DNA from: Pararge aegeria
Taxonomy: Eukaryota; Arthropoda; Insecta; Lepidoptera; Nymphalidae
DNA length: 64,000 nt
NCBI RefSeq assembly: GCF_905163445.1
Contig: NC_053197.1
Coordinates: 12,400,001-12,464,000 of the forward strand
Reading direction: 5' to 3'
Shown here: one piece after another, positions 1 through 10,503 of the stretch
Layout of the letters: every line of letters starts with the position of its first letter
Position numbering within the stretch: the first letter of the stretch is position 1
Position numbers and translations under genes: made by a program
Notes under the pieces: model-generated
The model's input: the letters and a program-made list of their open reading frames with translations, nothing else
What the model was told of the DNA's origin: nothing
Databases searched by the model: none

Positions 1-57
1 TTATATGATTTTTTGAAGGATTTATTGTTCTTGAATTCATCATTCAACCGACTTCAA

Positions 58-235
58 GGGGTTCAGGCCATAGTCCACCACGCTGGCCCAGTGCAGATTG
101 GTGGACTCCACACACCTTTGAGAACATTATGGAGAACTCTCAGGCATGCAGGTTTTCTCATGATGTTTTCCTTCATCGTTTAAACAAGTGATATTTTAAT
201 TGCTTAAAACGCACATAACTTCCGCCCGTCACTTA
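58..235 (-). mobile_element. tRNA-derived SINE copy (family A), 5' part missing
   Basis: This matches six other copies in the window (near 14.0, 40.1, 46.9, 51.4, 51.65 and 59.0 kb). Shared blocks are the 'ccaccacgctggccca' segment, 'aggcatgcaggtt' and 'aagtgatattttaattgctt'. The element reads on the minus strand. Its tRNA-like head, with the box B visible in other copies, is absent here. The family looks like the tRNA-derived SINEs common in Lepidoptera (Metulj-like, named from memory). The 'caaccgacttcaa' just before it is another motif often found at lepidopteran retroelement ends. Confidence 0.8.
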
Positions 236-1750
236 CGACCAAATGTTGGGAAATCGTAGGAACTTTATGCATCTTATTATCGTAACTCCATTCAGCAACG
301 TACTATCCTATTTTTTTTTAATGGAATGACTTACAAAGATTGAAATACAACTGTGACGGATTATTCTCCTATATTTGCTGTGAGTAAATAACCTCAAATT
401 ATTCCACCGTTGTACAAGCTAACATCACACGCAATTTGTCGTCCGACTATAGGAAAATCGAATTATTGTATTGTTTATCGCATCCCCCGTTATTTGTGCC
501 TACCAGATGTACACTCAACGTCAATCTTGTGTGTTTGTTTACCTAGAAATAGCAAACATTCTGCTATGGGGTCATTTTGTACGCTTTGCCCGAATATTAG
601 ATTATCATAACTTAGTTACGACCATTGGTAGAAAATCTCGGGAAAGTCTTTACAAAAATAATATTTTGAAAAACAATTAATAATAACTATTATGATGCTA
701 AAAACTTCGACTGCGACTTGTAGGTCTAGAATTATTGAGTGATATCCCACGGGGCTAAAACGTTGTCCCAGTATAAAAAGTATCCTATGTGTTAATCCAG
801 AATATTATGACCTATTTAGGTGCTAAATTTTATTTAAATACCAGCAACCATTTCAGTAAGTTTGAGGAACATTTATCAAATTAAGCAAACATACAAAAAT
901 CTTCGAAGGTAGGACACGATCTATACCTCGGCATGCTTGCTTTTGAACAAAAATCTTCCGTTTCGAACATCAAAAGGTCAAAAAAAAAAAATTAAGATAA
1001 TAAGGCAATGGTTTTAATTTTTCACCTATATAATGAAGACTGAAAACAATTTTTTCGGCAAAATCATATTACTACCTCTTGGAGAGATTTCCATAGTCTA
1101 CGCACTGTTGTGCCTTTTGTGAAAACTTATCATTGCCTAGATAAATATCTTCGGCTGTTGTAAAGAAAAAGAGTTATTTAATTTTTCAGTAAATCTATAT
1201 TAATTTAAATTTATGGTTGACCAGGTTTAAAAATGTAGGTACTTGAAGCTATCGAGGGATATTATTGAAATGCAGTCGCATTATGGTACTGTTATTTAAG
1301 CACATTCGAACCAAGCATTATACTATATTATAGCCAGGTCAGCTTCAACACAAAAACCACGTCCAACCAATAATTCATGCTAAATATAACGCGACACAAT
1401 TATAAGTCATCCATCCATTTAGATCCGAAATCATATTCATTCACTAATACCATTTTCGCAGTGACATGCACTTTTTGCCATTCAAATGGGGGACAGTTGT
1501 ATTTTTTCTGTATGAGACTTTCGCCGCGGTGTCTCTGGCTGGGTACCATAGGCGATTACGCATATTTTTGCTCACACGTTATTAGGGGTGGCGTGTGTGA
1601 AAAAAATGTACTATTATAAATAAAAGGAGCTCAACAAAGGGATGGAAGAGCGATCGGGGTCACTAGGAAACGGCGGTTTTGATACGGGTTTTTTTTTACC
1701 TGGCAGACTGGGGTCTTTTTTTAATAACATTTTCGTTTTCAAATTTTATG
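236..1750. other. AT-rich DNA with no recognisable gene
   Basis: Open frames here are short (80 codons or fewer), none resembles a known family, and composition is ordinary. A TATAAATA stretch lies at 1615-1622, but no convincing initiator follows at the usual distance. I see nothing else to annotate. Confidence 0.5.
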
Positions 1751-1761
1751 GTGCTAGCCAG

Positions 1762-1921
1762 TCAGTCTGTGTTCATCTGCGAAGATGATCACATGCTTTG
1801 TACCTTCAAGGAGACTTGAAGCGAGTGCCCAGTGGCCTTTCGGAAGTTGAGCTCAGTGTCTTGCGTACTTCTTCATCTTGGACTGTATACTTCTTAAGTG
1901 AACTGAAGATTAAACAAGAAA
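1762..1921 (+). promoter_or_regulatory. Candidate 5' UTR and initiator upstream of the 1922 start codon
   Basis: A TCAGTC sequence, matching the insect initiator consensus TCAGTY, lies at 1762-1767 (A+1 at 1764). The next 150 bases are visibly richer in G+C than the flanks, as an insect 5' leader often is. I see no TATA box 30 bases upstream and no clear downstream promoter element. A short upstream ORF of 21 codons runs from 1785 to 1850. The start at 1922 is in a good context (A at -3, G at +4) and follows an in-frame TGA at 1904-1906. The leader is an inference; no transcript data are available. Confidence 0.3.
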
Positions 1922-1985
1922 ATGGATTTGTCGTTACGGAGTAAGTCAAGATTTTCTGACTCTGGCATCGACGTGAGACGTAAAG
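1922..1985 (+). CDS. Candidate first coding exon of BCL11 (alternative use of the small-gene exon)
   Basis: The exon encodes 21 residues plus one base. Joined to the BCL11 exon at 16691 it completes a GCG codon and reads on in frame into the CCHC finger. A match of phase alone has a one-in-three chance. Vertebrate BCL11 also has a very short first coding exon, but that encodes the NuRD-recruiting MSRRKQ motif, which is not present here. The closest feature is VRRK at residues 18-21. A second, closer-to-consensus donor (GTAAGT at 1941-1946) lies inside the exon and is also phase 1, which would shorten it to 6 codons. The true BCL11 start may lie upstream of this window. Confidence 0.3.
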
Positions 1986-2370
1986 GTACTTTCATTTCTG
2001 TGACTCTTTATAATATTTCTCCTTCTTTTCAAGTTTTACTGGTATCTTTTTTAATATCAAACATCTACTATAAAACTAACAATCATTACTTCTAGTCAAT
2101 TTAACTTTATTACTGGGATAGTCTCTTCAAATATTTAAGATATTCTTTCTCTGTCTCCACATATTGTCCTTACTTCGTCGTGATTAGATATTTACATGTA
2201 TAACTAAATGAATAGAAGCTAATACAGATAGAGGGGTGGCCATAAATGAGGCAATAACCAATGTTGAAGACAAATTGGAAAGTAATAAGGCAGTGAAAAT
2301 GATATCTGGCCCGGAACATATCTCTATGTGGAATCTGAGCGAAACTGATCCCATTTACATTAACATATAA
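1922..2370 (+). CDS. Candidate small two-exon gene, 68-aa protein of unknown function
   Basis: Exon 1 (1922-1985) opens with ATG in good context and ends AAAG|GTACTT. The intron (1986-2227) is T-rich and ends in TACAG. Exon 2 (2228-2370) stays open for 46 codons to TAA at 2368-2370. The unspliced frame of exon 2 has a TGA shortly upstream and no early Met, so joining to exon 1 supplies a natural start. The product is 68 residues. It is polar and charged, with a basic VRRK at residues 18-21 and a stretch rich in Glu, Asp and Lys near residues 30-45. It has no signal peptide, membrane segment or cysteine pair. A candidate AATAAA lies at 2674-2679. I do not recognise the protein. Exon 1 could instead, or also, be the first exon of BCL11, since both acceptors take phase 1. 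The call rests on splice signals and codon-like composition only. Confidence 0.4.
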
Positions 2371-2673
2371 ATGAGTAAGTAAGTGGACTGTTCCCTGTAG
2401 CTTATTTATTCGTTGATCGAACTTTAGTGTTTTTATCGTAAAATTTCGATATCTAGTATTTTTAGGAGTACTTATTCTAGTTGTAACAATGTAGGTATTT
2501 CATTAACACAACATGCCGTAGGAAGTTGAGAATTTATTTTAATATAAAATTTAAAACATACGTCTATAAAGTAAAGCAAATGTGTGAAGTGAAAGCTGGT
2601 GTTTCCGATATAAATCTTACTTTCTGGTGACTATTTTAGATGAAACATTTTAGTTAGGTTTAAGTTTAAATCA

Positions 2674-2679
2674 AATAAA
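2674..2679 (+). terminator. Candidate polyadenylation signal for the small gene
   Basis: This AATAAA hexamer lies about 300 bases past the TAA at 2370. The hexamer is common by chance in DNA this AT-rich, so the call rests only on position. Confidence 0.25.
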
Positions 2680-4143
2680 GCTAAGTTAATGGTACATATG
2701 ATAAACTAGATTTAATTATATAAATAGCAATGGAGATTAACTGATAACTGGATTGTTGATCAAGTTTTGTTCGGCTGAATATGTTTTTTCTTAGTTCATC
2801 TTCTTTGGAAAACAGTAATTTCGCTAAAATCATTATAGAAAACGTTATATATATAATGTAATAAAAAAATGTGAGAGCTAACTGAGAACTTAAACGGAGT
2901 AATAGTAAAACTTGCCAAGAAACCTCAACAATTTATCAACATAAAACTATATTTAAAAGTACATCTTAGAATGATATACAATTAATACTATATTAGATAG
3001 GATAAAATGGAAATGTGTTTATATTTCGTTTTGTACCTAGATATTTAATATGTAGGTTATCTCTAAAACAATATAAATGAAACATTTGTGTGATGCTCAT
3101 ATTAAACATACATTCAAATAAATACATACATTATCCTTTGAATTAATTTAAAAACATAATTTTTTTTTTAGAATTACTTTTTGGCACCCAAAATAGTACA
3201 TTAAAACTTAAAATATATAAGGATTTTAGGCTCAATGTTACTCTCACGATTAAGACGCGTGTATTGACACCACTCACATAAAAATAAGACAAACTGTTTA
3301 GGCTATAGGGCTGGCCAAAGAAAATATATACATACAAATATACACTCGAAAATGACAGGCTTCCTTCTTTCACAGTCGGGTAAAAAATACCCGAACAAAT
3401 TATAATTAAAAAAAAATTATGATCCACACCTTGTTTATTTAGAAAAAAGACTACACACAAAATTATGTTGTTTTTATTCATGTAACCAAATAATCTTTTC
3501 TTTTAAAATTGATCCCAATAGCCGTTCTATCTTCGTGAATCTCTTCGGAATTTTAGATATGCCTTCCTTTGCTGTACTGACCGCAAATTTGTAGTGGAGG
3601 CCGTATGTCATAATAATGTCCACTCTATGTGCACTATGGAATAGGCATATAGGCCATGAGCTGGTGGGTGTTGGAGTAACGTTAATGTTACACACTCATT
3701 TTACTGTACTGACTCTTTGACGGCTGATCGGTCTAACACCTTTGTATGACGTAGTCTGTTTTAGTTTTTTTAACATTGTAAATATCTTGAATGCCCTTTC
3801 GGCTTCAATTTTATCCACTGCCTATAATATCGATAAATTAAGAGTGATTAGGTATCTTCTTGGAAATTGTCCTCACACTTTTGGATCCTTTACTACTTAA
3901 TATCACTGTAGCCATTTGTGTGATTGCTGAATTTTATATAATTTTATACTCACTTTTAGTCCTTTTGGCAGCTGCTCTTTTTCTAAATTCTGGCAGCCAC
4001 GCTGGCATGTTAAAATATTCTATACCCTCTATTGGTACGTATGGATCTGGAAGAAGAATCAAAATATGTATAAGAAGTCTACAAGAATGTCACATTCGAA
4101 ATAAAAACGGCACAAAATCGCAATTTTATAGTTTAAATAAGTA

Positions 4144-4185
4144 AGCTTAGTGCGAATCAGGAATGATCCTGATTCGCACTAAGCT
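4144..4185. repeat. Perfect 19-bp inverted repeat with a 4-base loop
   Basis: The arms at 4144-4162 and 4167-4185 are exact reverse complements around ATGA. The stem contains 'tgcgaatcagga'. No other copy is evident in the window. It could be the remnant of a palindromic element or a cruciform or RNA hairpin. Confidence 0.85.
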
Positions 4186-6773
4186 CTGAAGATTCATTAA
4201 ATTAAAAATACATGTTTTAGTAATTAATTCATTAAATTAATCATTTTACGGTCTAAAGATATTTTTTTATAATTAGTAAAATCAGGTTAGGAATCATATT
4301 ATAAAGATACTCCATTTCACAAACGACTTTTGTATCTTCGATTTTATAAGATTTTTTTTGATTGATTTGTGAGGCTATTCTAGGCTCGTCAGATAGGGCT
4401 TACTTAGCCAATTACTTATTACAGGACCTAAATATTCAAAATGATGAAAAACTTTATTTCCACAATTTCTTCCTGAAATTAATACTGCTGCCCAAGCCCC
4501 ATCTCTGATAGGATAGATGGTTTTCATAGACCCACCACGCTGCACTAATGTAGGTTGGCTATAATCATTATCAAGGTTATGTTATAACTGAGACGAAGGT
4601 ATAACTTGCTCACCCGAGGACGGGGATGAACAGTGAACACCGCCTATTTCCTAACTCCGAACTGTTGCTGGAATTTTATCAAACAGAAAATGCCACTTTT
4701 AATTATTTTATCTACCCGGGAATTGAATCCAGGAACGGATACGAATAACAAAATATTCGACATATAATATTAATTTTGGAGTTTCTTAAAACAAACCCTA
4801 TGAAAAAAACATATCCATGTTTGAATAGATAACTTCTTCTTTTAAAAAGTCAGTTAAAAGAATGCGTTAAACTTAAAAGCTTTAAAATAATATGTTATTC
4901 CACTCAAAAATTAACTCCTATAAGTTGCACCATTGTCAATTTTATAGTTCAAGCTTTCTCTTTCTCCGAAATATACATGTCATCGGAATAGCCTTAAAAA
5001 TGCTTTAAATCGGAACAGCTTGCCAAGTCCGAGCGACTACTATTTTATTCGCACTGGTTTCGGTGCAGATTTTCGTTCACGCAGTTGCTGTAACCTCTAA
5101 CCTTCAGACATAAGGTTCATAATGGTGTAATACGGTTGTATATTATTGACCACAGTTCTCGGTGTAAGGGTTGGTCTTTGGCAGTCCTCCCGACCGGACG
5201 TCGCTATATAACCCCACTTTTATTGCTTTCGGAAAAACTGTATCTCTTGTTTCCATGCTCTTGGGAAATTGTGACCATAACGAAAGATCTAAAATATGTT
5301 CGGCGCTTCTTAATGTTTGATGCTCCTGAAAGTTGGATTATCTTTTTTAGGGTTCCGTAGGTAATAAAGCTTTACGTGGTGATAGCCTGACGGGTATAGC
5401 TTCGGCTTCAATTTCTGTAGGACAGAGTTAAAAACGCACCTTTAACTTTTCGGAAAACATCTTGATTGCATGCCTAAGAGTTCTCCATATTACTTTTCTG
5501 AAGTCTACCAATCCGCACTCTGTACTCTGAGGGGTAGATATATGGTGGCCGGTGATAGTGGATCGGTGATGGGTTTGTGATAGTGATGATGTTAAAGGAA
5601 ACTATTAATTTACATAGCAATGATACAAAAATTATAAATTACAACCTCCTGCGTTTTGCGAAGTACAGCAAATGAAGCTTAATTTTCATCGTGGAATTCC
5701 GTAAAGTAACGACTGCTTCTATTTTATATGTGAAGAAAGTCTTACTACCGTCGTTTAAAGCAGTATATTATTTTGATATTGCTGACGTTTTATTTTAAAT
5801 ACTTATTTTAACGACATCTTGGTCAGTCATATGAACTTTAATTATAAAAAATTACCTTTTTATGCGATGGCGTGAGTTGTCCATTCCTGGACACAACAAC
5901 CGCAGTTTCCTGTGACGTTCCGTGTCGCTTACAAAAAGTGTATACGTTTACACCATAGAACGCACGTAGCACGTAACGTGTTAAGGTTATTTGTCACAGT
6001 ACAAGTGTCAATAAAACCGCCACACCGGACTCTTTCGCTGCTCTACAACGACAGAGACAGTGTTGTAATTCAATTGTCAATTTTTATCGAATTTATCGAA
6101 ACCTTATCGCAGATAATATCTATTGAATGAGATAAATCTTGTTAGTTTTAATGGCCTTGACAATGATATAAGCGTGATTTACTGTTCCTTTTTTATGAAC
6201 GCGTAAGCTTTCTACTGTGATATCACCTGGTTAGTTAAACAATTATGCTGTCTAAACATTTTTAAGTAGAGGAATATTAAAAAAACCCTTTAACAGTTTC
6301 TACGAGGTTTCTATACCGCACGCTATGTCGTTTACCGAAAGCATCTGACCGAACTTCATAAGTAATATAATTTCTTGCAACTTCTTCTCAGAATAATCTA
6401 TTTACCGAACCGGAGGTAGTATACGAGCAGAAAATTATAAAATATACCTAGTAACATTAAAAATAACATCAAAGAGGTTTCTTTAATGTAACTTAACGTA
6501 GGTCAAGAAATTCATAGTCGATAGTTTGTCGGAAACTTTTTTTGCTAGAATAATTTTAAAAAATATATTATTTTATAATTAATTTAGCCCACATTAAATA
6601 AAAGTTTTAGAACTAAACTTTTTGATATTTGAATAATTGTTTCGGTTAAATCAAAAGTTATCCACTTGGCAGCTCTGCAAAACTTTACTTATTTATTGAA
6701 TAAGGCCATTTAATGAAGCCATACTTAAATACTAATTATTAATTTTAGGAGTCGCTAAATGTGTGTTATCTAT

Positions 6774-6806
6774 TATCGATGTCGATAAGAGGTTTGGCTA
6801 TCGATA
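6774..6806. promoter_or_regulatory. Cluster of DRE-like TCGATA sites
   Basis: TATCGATA at 6799-6806 equals the Drosophila DREF-binding consensus. Two more half-matches ('ttatcgatg', 'gtcgataag') lie in the preceding 25 bases. No gene start is visible next to them, so any function is speculative. Confidence 0.25.
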
Positions 6807-7885
6807 CTTTACAGAGACCGTCACTAAAGCACATCCGTTAAGCGGACACTTAACCCCTAATCCTTGGCGCGGCAGTTTAGTCTCTCCCGGGCATTTATGG
6901 CAAAAATCTTAATTCTGTTCTGCTGTTAACTGCCCGCCTCTAATTATTGCTGCCAACTGTATCTATTACTTCGAGTGCCTTCCTATATTGCGTAAAGCAA
7001 TAAAATTATAAGGCTTCGATTGCACAGACGATATCATAAAGCTTCCTCTAAACGATCCAATTTAAACCTATGCAGTTTATAAAAATCATTGTTTAAAGAT
7101 ACCATTCCTTCTATTATAGGCATTTTGTGAAGTAGTAATTGTAATTTAAAACAAAAATAAAATATTAAATTTATTTAATTGCGGTAAGATTACTTAGCCA
7201 TTATTAATCACATACGACTGTGTAGTTATATAGCCAATAAGTAACTGTGTACAATGGGTTATAGTTGTTTTTCAGTTGTCCGTATCGGCCCCAATTTCTT
7301 TATTAGAATTTTATATTTTCTTTACACCGTAATAAATTGTTGTGTTCCGATAATCCACAATGATTTTTTCATCATCCAGCGATTACAGTTTTCCATTTGA
7401 GATTATATTACCAACTCACTTTCAAGTTCAACGGATACCACTAAAATAAATTTTCAATTTCACGTCCAATATTTTTCTATTATAAGGGCTGTCCATCCCC
7501 AGGCGGGATATCATGTTACCAGCAGCAAAAAAGTGGAAATAAGAAAAAATTCAAAACCCTCTAACGAAGAGGCCAATACTCAGGAGGGCTCTGTTTTCCT
7601 CCGGTTATTCCCAATATTCAGCAAGTATTGGATATCAGTAACACAATTACTGACCCGGCCTTAATTTGATCAATTGTGGTCGCCATTTTTTTTTGTTTCT
7701 GCGCCCTTACCTGGTACCTATACCAATAACAATGATTTAATAAGTAACGTAAAGCGACTGACACAGTTTTATAAGACACATGTTTCTGACATTAAAAAAC
7801 CTCACGTGTACAGCACAGATTATATTAGTTATAATGTTTTTATGTTAGAAAAAAATAAAAATAAAATTAGTAATTTCTTTGAGTA

Positions 7886-7948
7886 AATGCTAATGTAATT
7901 AATTAAATTTGGATGGTTTTTCCAAATTTAAATAATTACATTAGCATT
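7886..7948. repeat. 28-bp AT-rich hairpin with one mismatch
   Basis: The arms at 7886-7913 and 7921-7948 pair with one mismatch around a 7-base loop. The sequence is mostly A and T. It may be the fold-back core of a small MITE or a small RNA hairpin; nothing distinguishes these. Confidence 0.75.
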
Positions 7949-8878
7949 AACTAACTCATAAGTCTCATAATAACGAATGAAAATCAAATGGATTGCATTT
8001 TAAATTTTAAATTTATTATAAAAATATTTTTTTTTATTATAAAAATAATAAATTGGGTATGAATGTTATACACAGTATAGGCATTCTTGTCATCCATTTA
8101 GTTCCCTTGGGCCAAAAAAAAACAAGATGAAGATAATCAGGCGTTTTTGTCGCTCGGAATTACGTCGGATAATTTGATTAGCTATCGGTGGGCGAGAAGC
8201 GGACCCTTAAGAGGTAATCCTATTTTATAGGTACGCCTCTTTAATTTGATAGTCTTTAGCTGTTTTTATGGCACCTTCTGGATTCGTTTGTGTTTTATTT
8301 GTTGTTTTTATATTGATTTGTATCGCGATCGCTACTGTTTTGTTTGATATATTTAAAGCGATTATTGAATGTTCAACTTTTTTTGTTATTTTTTTATTTT
8401 TATAGAGCAAAGTATAAACTTTATAAAGATCGATATACCAGCCAATTCAAACGGGTAATCGAAATCTGTGTTCTTGAAATAAATATAATCTCATTGTTAT
8501 TATTTGTTATACTATATATATAGTAGAGTAGCTATTAAACAAACACATAATGTTTGTTTTTATTTGTCTGTGACATATGTCCGAATTTACTTATTGTTTT
8601 AGCTTATTCTGGGCTTGTTTACATTACAAGCTCTGTCATAAAATACACTTCGAAATTATATTTATGGTTTATGGTCGCTGATATGAATATTTACAAAAAC
8701 TAACTTGTCTAAAAAAATACATAAACTACTACTACATTTTTATACTTTACAAACATTTCGGACTTAATAAAAATTGCCACCACGTAAAGTCTTATATACC
8801 TACTCTGAAACTCAGTAATTGACACTATGACATACATAACGATAAATATCGTCATGATAATTATAGGTGGGCAAACTA

Positions 8879-8886
8879 TGACGTCA
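8879..8886. promoter_or_regulatory. CRE-type palindrome TGACGTCA
   Basis: This is an exact match to the cAMP-response-element core bound by CREB/ATF bZIP proteins. A second copy lies at 18425-18432. Both are intronic if the BCL11 gene spans them. An 8-base match is expected occasionally by chance. Confidence 0.2.
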
Positions 8887-9445
8887 TTAGTCGCTGTTGA
8901 CACAGCCCGCCTTCCGCCTGAATGGACTGGGCGTGGTGTTTACCGGCTCTTGGCTTGCAGGCCCTTGCTTATTTCTTACTCATAATTATAACTGCTCAAA
9001 GAATAGCACTGAATACTGGTATATTTTTATGTAAGAGCAGGAGGGTTAAATCGCGATTGCATTTTGACACTAATTGAGTTGCAATAAGGTTTTATTTCAG
9101 TTCACTTGTACAGGATGAGATGAATAAGGGAATATACGATTTTACGAAATTTTATATACATATTTAAAACCATGGTTGCGCCACTCTACTTAACCGTTAC
9201 ATGTGTCAAACCAACGATGTACCTACTGGGGCCGTATTATAGCGTATAACAACGGAATAGTAATTGAATTTTGTTACATTTGAATTGGCCTCACCTTTCA
9301 AATGTTAGAGCTCAAAAAACATAACATACCTATTCCGACGTAAGTTCCTAGAAGTTAAGGTTGCGTCACGTAAAAAGAACGCTGACTAGGTACCAAAGAT
9401 TGTCAGCATTCTGATTGTGTATGACCTATTACGGAATAATATACC

Positions 9446-9665
9446 GTACTACTCAGTGGCGTGCATAGAGGGTATGCACAGGGTATGTGGATGATATAAA
9501 ATGAAGAAAATCTCCAGCACGAGTTATAAAAAACCTAAGGATAGGCATTGTAAAAGTAATAAAAAACCTACCCTTAAGTATTTATAACTCGTAATGGAGA
9601 TTTTCTTCATTGTATATCATCTGCATACCCTGTGCGTACCCTCTATGCACGCCACTGGTACTACT
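9446..9665. mobile_element. hAT-type palindromic MITE (9454-9657) with 8-bp target-site duplication
   Basis: The element begins CAGTGGCGTGCATAGAGGG and ends with the inverted form. The two arms of about 75 bases are near-complementary, so the whole 204-bp unit is a fold-back. GTACTACT at 9446-9453 is repeated exactly at 9658-9665. An 8-bp duplication with CAGTG termini is the hallmark of hAT-superfamily transposons. No transposase is encoded, so it is non-autonomous. A second copy of the family is at 27452-27677. Confidence 0.9.
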
Positions 9666-9672
9666 CTTACTT

Positions 9673-9706
9673 ATTCATAATGAACTTATTCTGGAAGCAC
9701 GCAACT
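9673..9706 (+). repeat. 34-bp exact direct repeat, copy 1
   Basis: This segment, containing 'ttattctggaagcacgcaac', is identical over 34 bases to 10470-10503. It starts 8 bases after the MITE target-site duplication. The flanks of the two copies are unrelated. Confidence 0.9.
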
Positions 9707-10469
9707 CAGCAATCGCTGATGACACTTTTGGAAGAGCAAAGACAATTTGTGTCTTTAAAGTAGCTAACGTCCATTCCCAATACTCTTCTTGCCAATACAC
9801 CAATTTTTTTTTAAACAAACTTATTCTTTTTTTTAACTACCTAAGACGGCTATACCCACAGAACAATTATTTATGTACTGAGCGTAAACAAAGGACAGTT
9901 TTCTTTTTTTCCTCGAAAATAGAACAATATTGTGTGCAATATTGTAAATGCCCTTAACACAGACGGGAAGAATTAAATTTATTAGTACTCAAAACTTGTC
10001 ATAACGAAATTCCTGATTAAACCATTCCGCACAAATACCCTTAGTGAGAAAAAAAACAGCGTGTAAACATTCCGAAAGGCACTAAGGAACCAAAACAAAT
10101 TTTATTATACAATTTAATAAAAGTAAAACAAACTGAATGAATCGGAATTTGCCGACAAGGCTTTATTTGTATGAGCCTTTGAACTGAATGTCCATTTCCG
10201 ACAACTCGGGGCTCTGAATAAAGAGTTGTCAAAGACCAATGTCAAATTTTATGGCTTTGAATTATAAATAAATGCTCAATTATAAATAGGCTTTCAATGA
10301 TCTAAAATAGTAAATTAAAATGAGATATTCGCGGGTATTTCTATTTGTTTTCAGCTTTATATTTTTAACATACCTCGCTGCGTATATTTATTTAGGTACT
10401 CATTGTATAATTTATAAATCCTATTGTGATTTATTTGATGAGTTTGTACTCATGAGTTAAAATAATAGA

Positions 10470-10503
10470 ATTCATAATGAACTTATTCTGGAAGCACGCA
10501 ACT
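10470..10503 (+). repeat. 34-bp exact direct repeat, copy 2
   Basis: Identical to 9673-9706 and in the same orientation, 797 bases downstream. No longer element boundary is visible around either copy. Confidence 0.9.

Larger units (their letters stand above)
2680..9440. other. Non-coding stretch (intron 1 of BCL11 if the first exon is right)
   Basis: No coding exon is recognisable. It holds a perfect hairpin at 4144-4185, an old repeat near 4500-4730 with a tRNA-like 'gaattgaatccagg' block, two DRE-like TCGATA sites near 6.8 kb, an AT-rich hairpin at 7886-7948 and a TGACGTCA site at 8879-8886. The remainder is AT-rich unique-looking sequence. Confidence 0.5.

Noticed and set aside
1615..1622. 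TATAAATA as the promoter of the 1922 gene
   Set aside because: It lies about 300 bases from the start codon with no initiator 30 bases downstream, and such strings are frequent in this AT-rich DNA.
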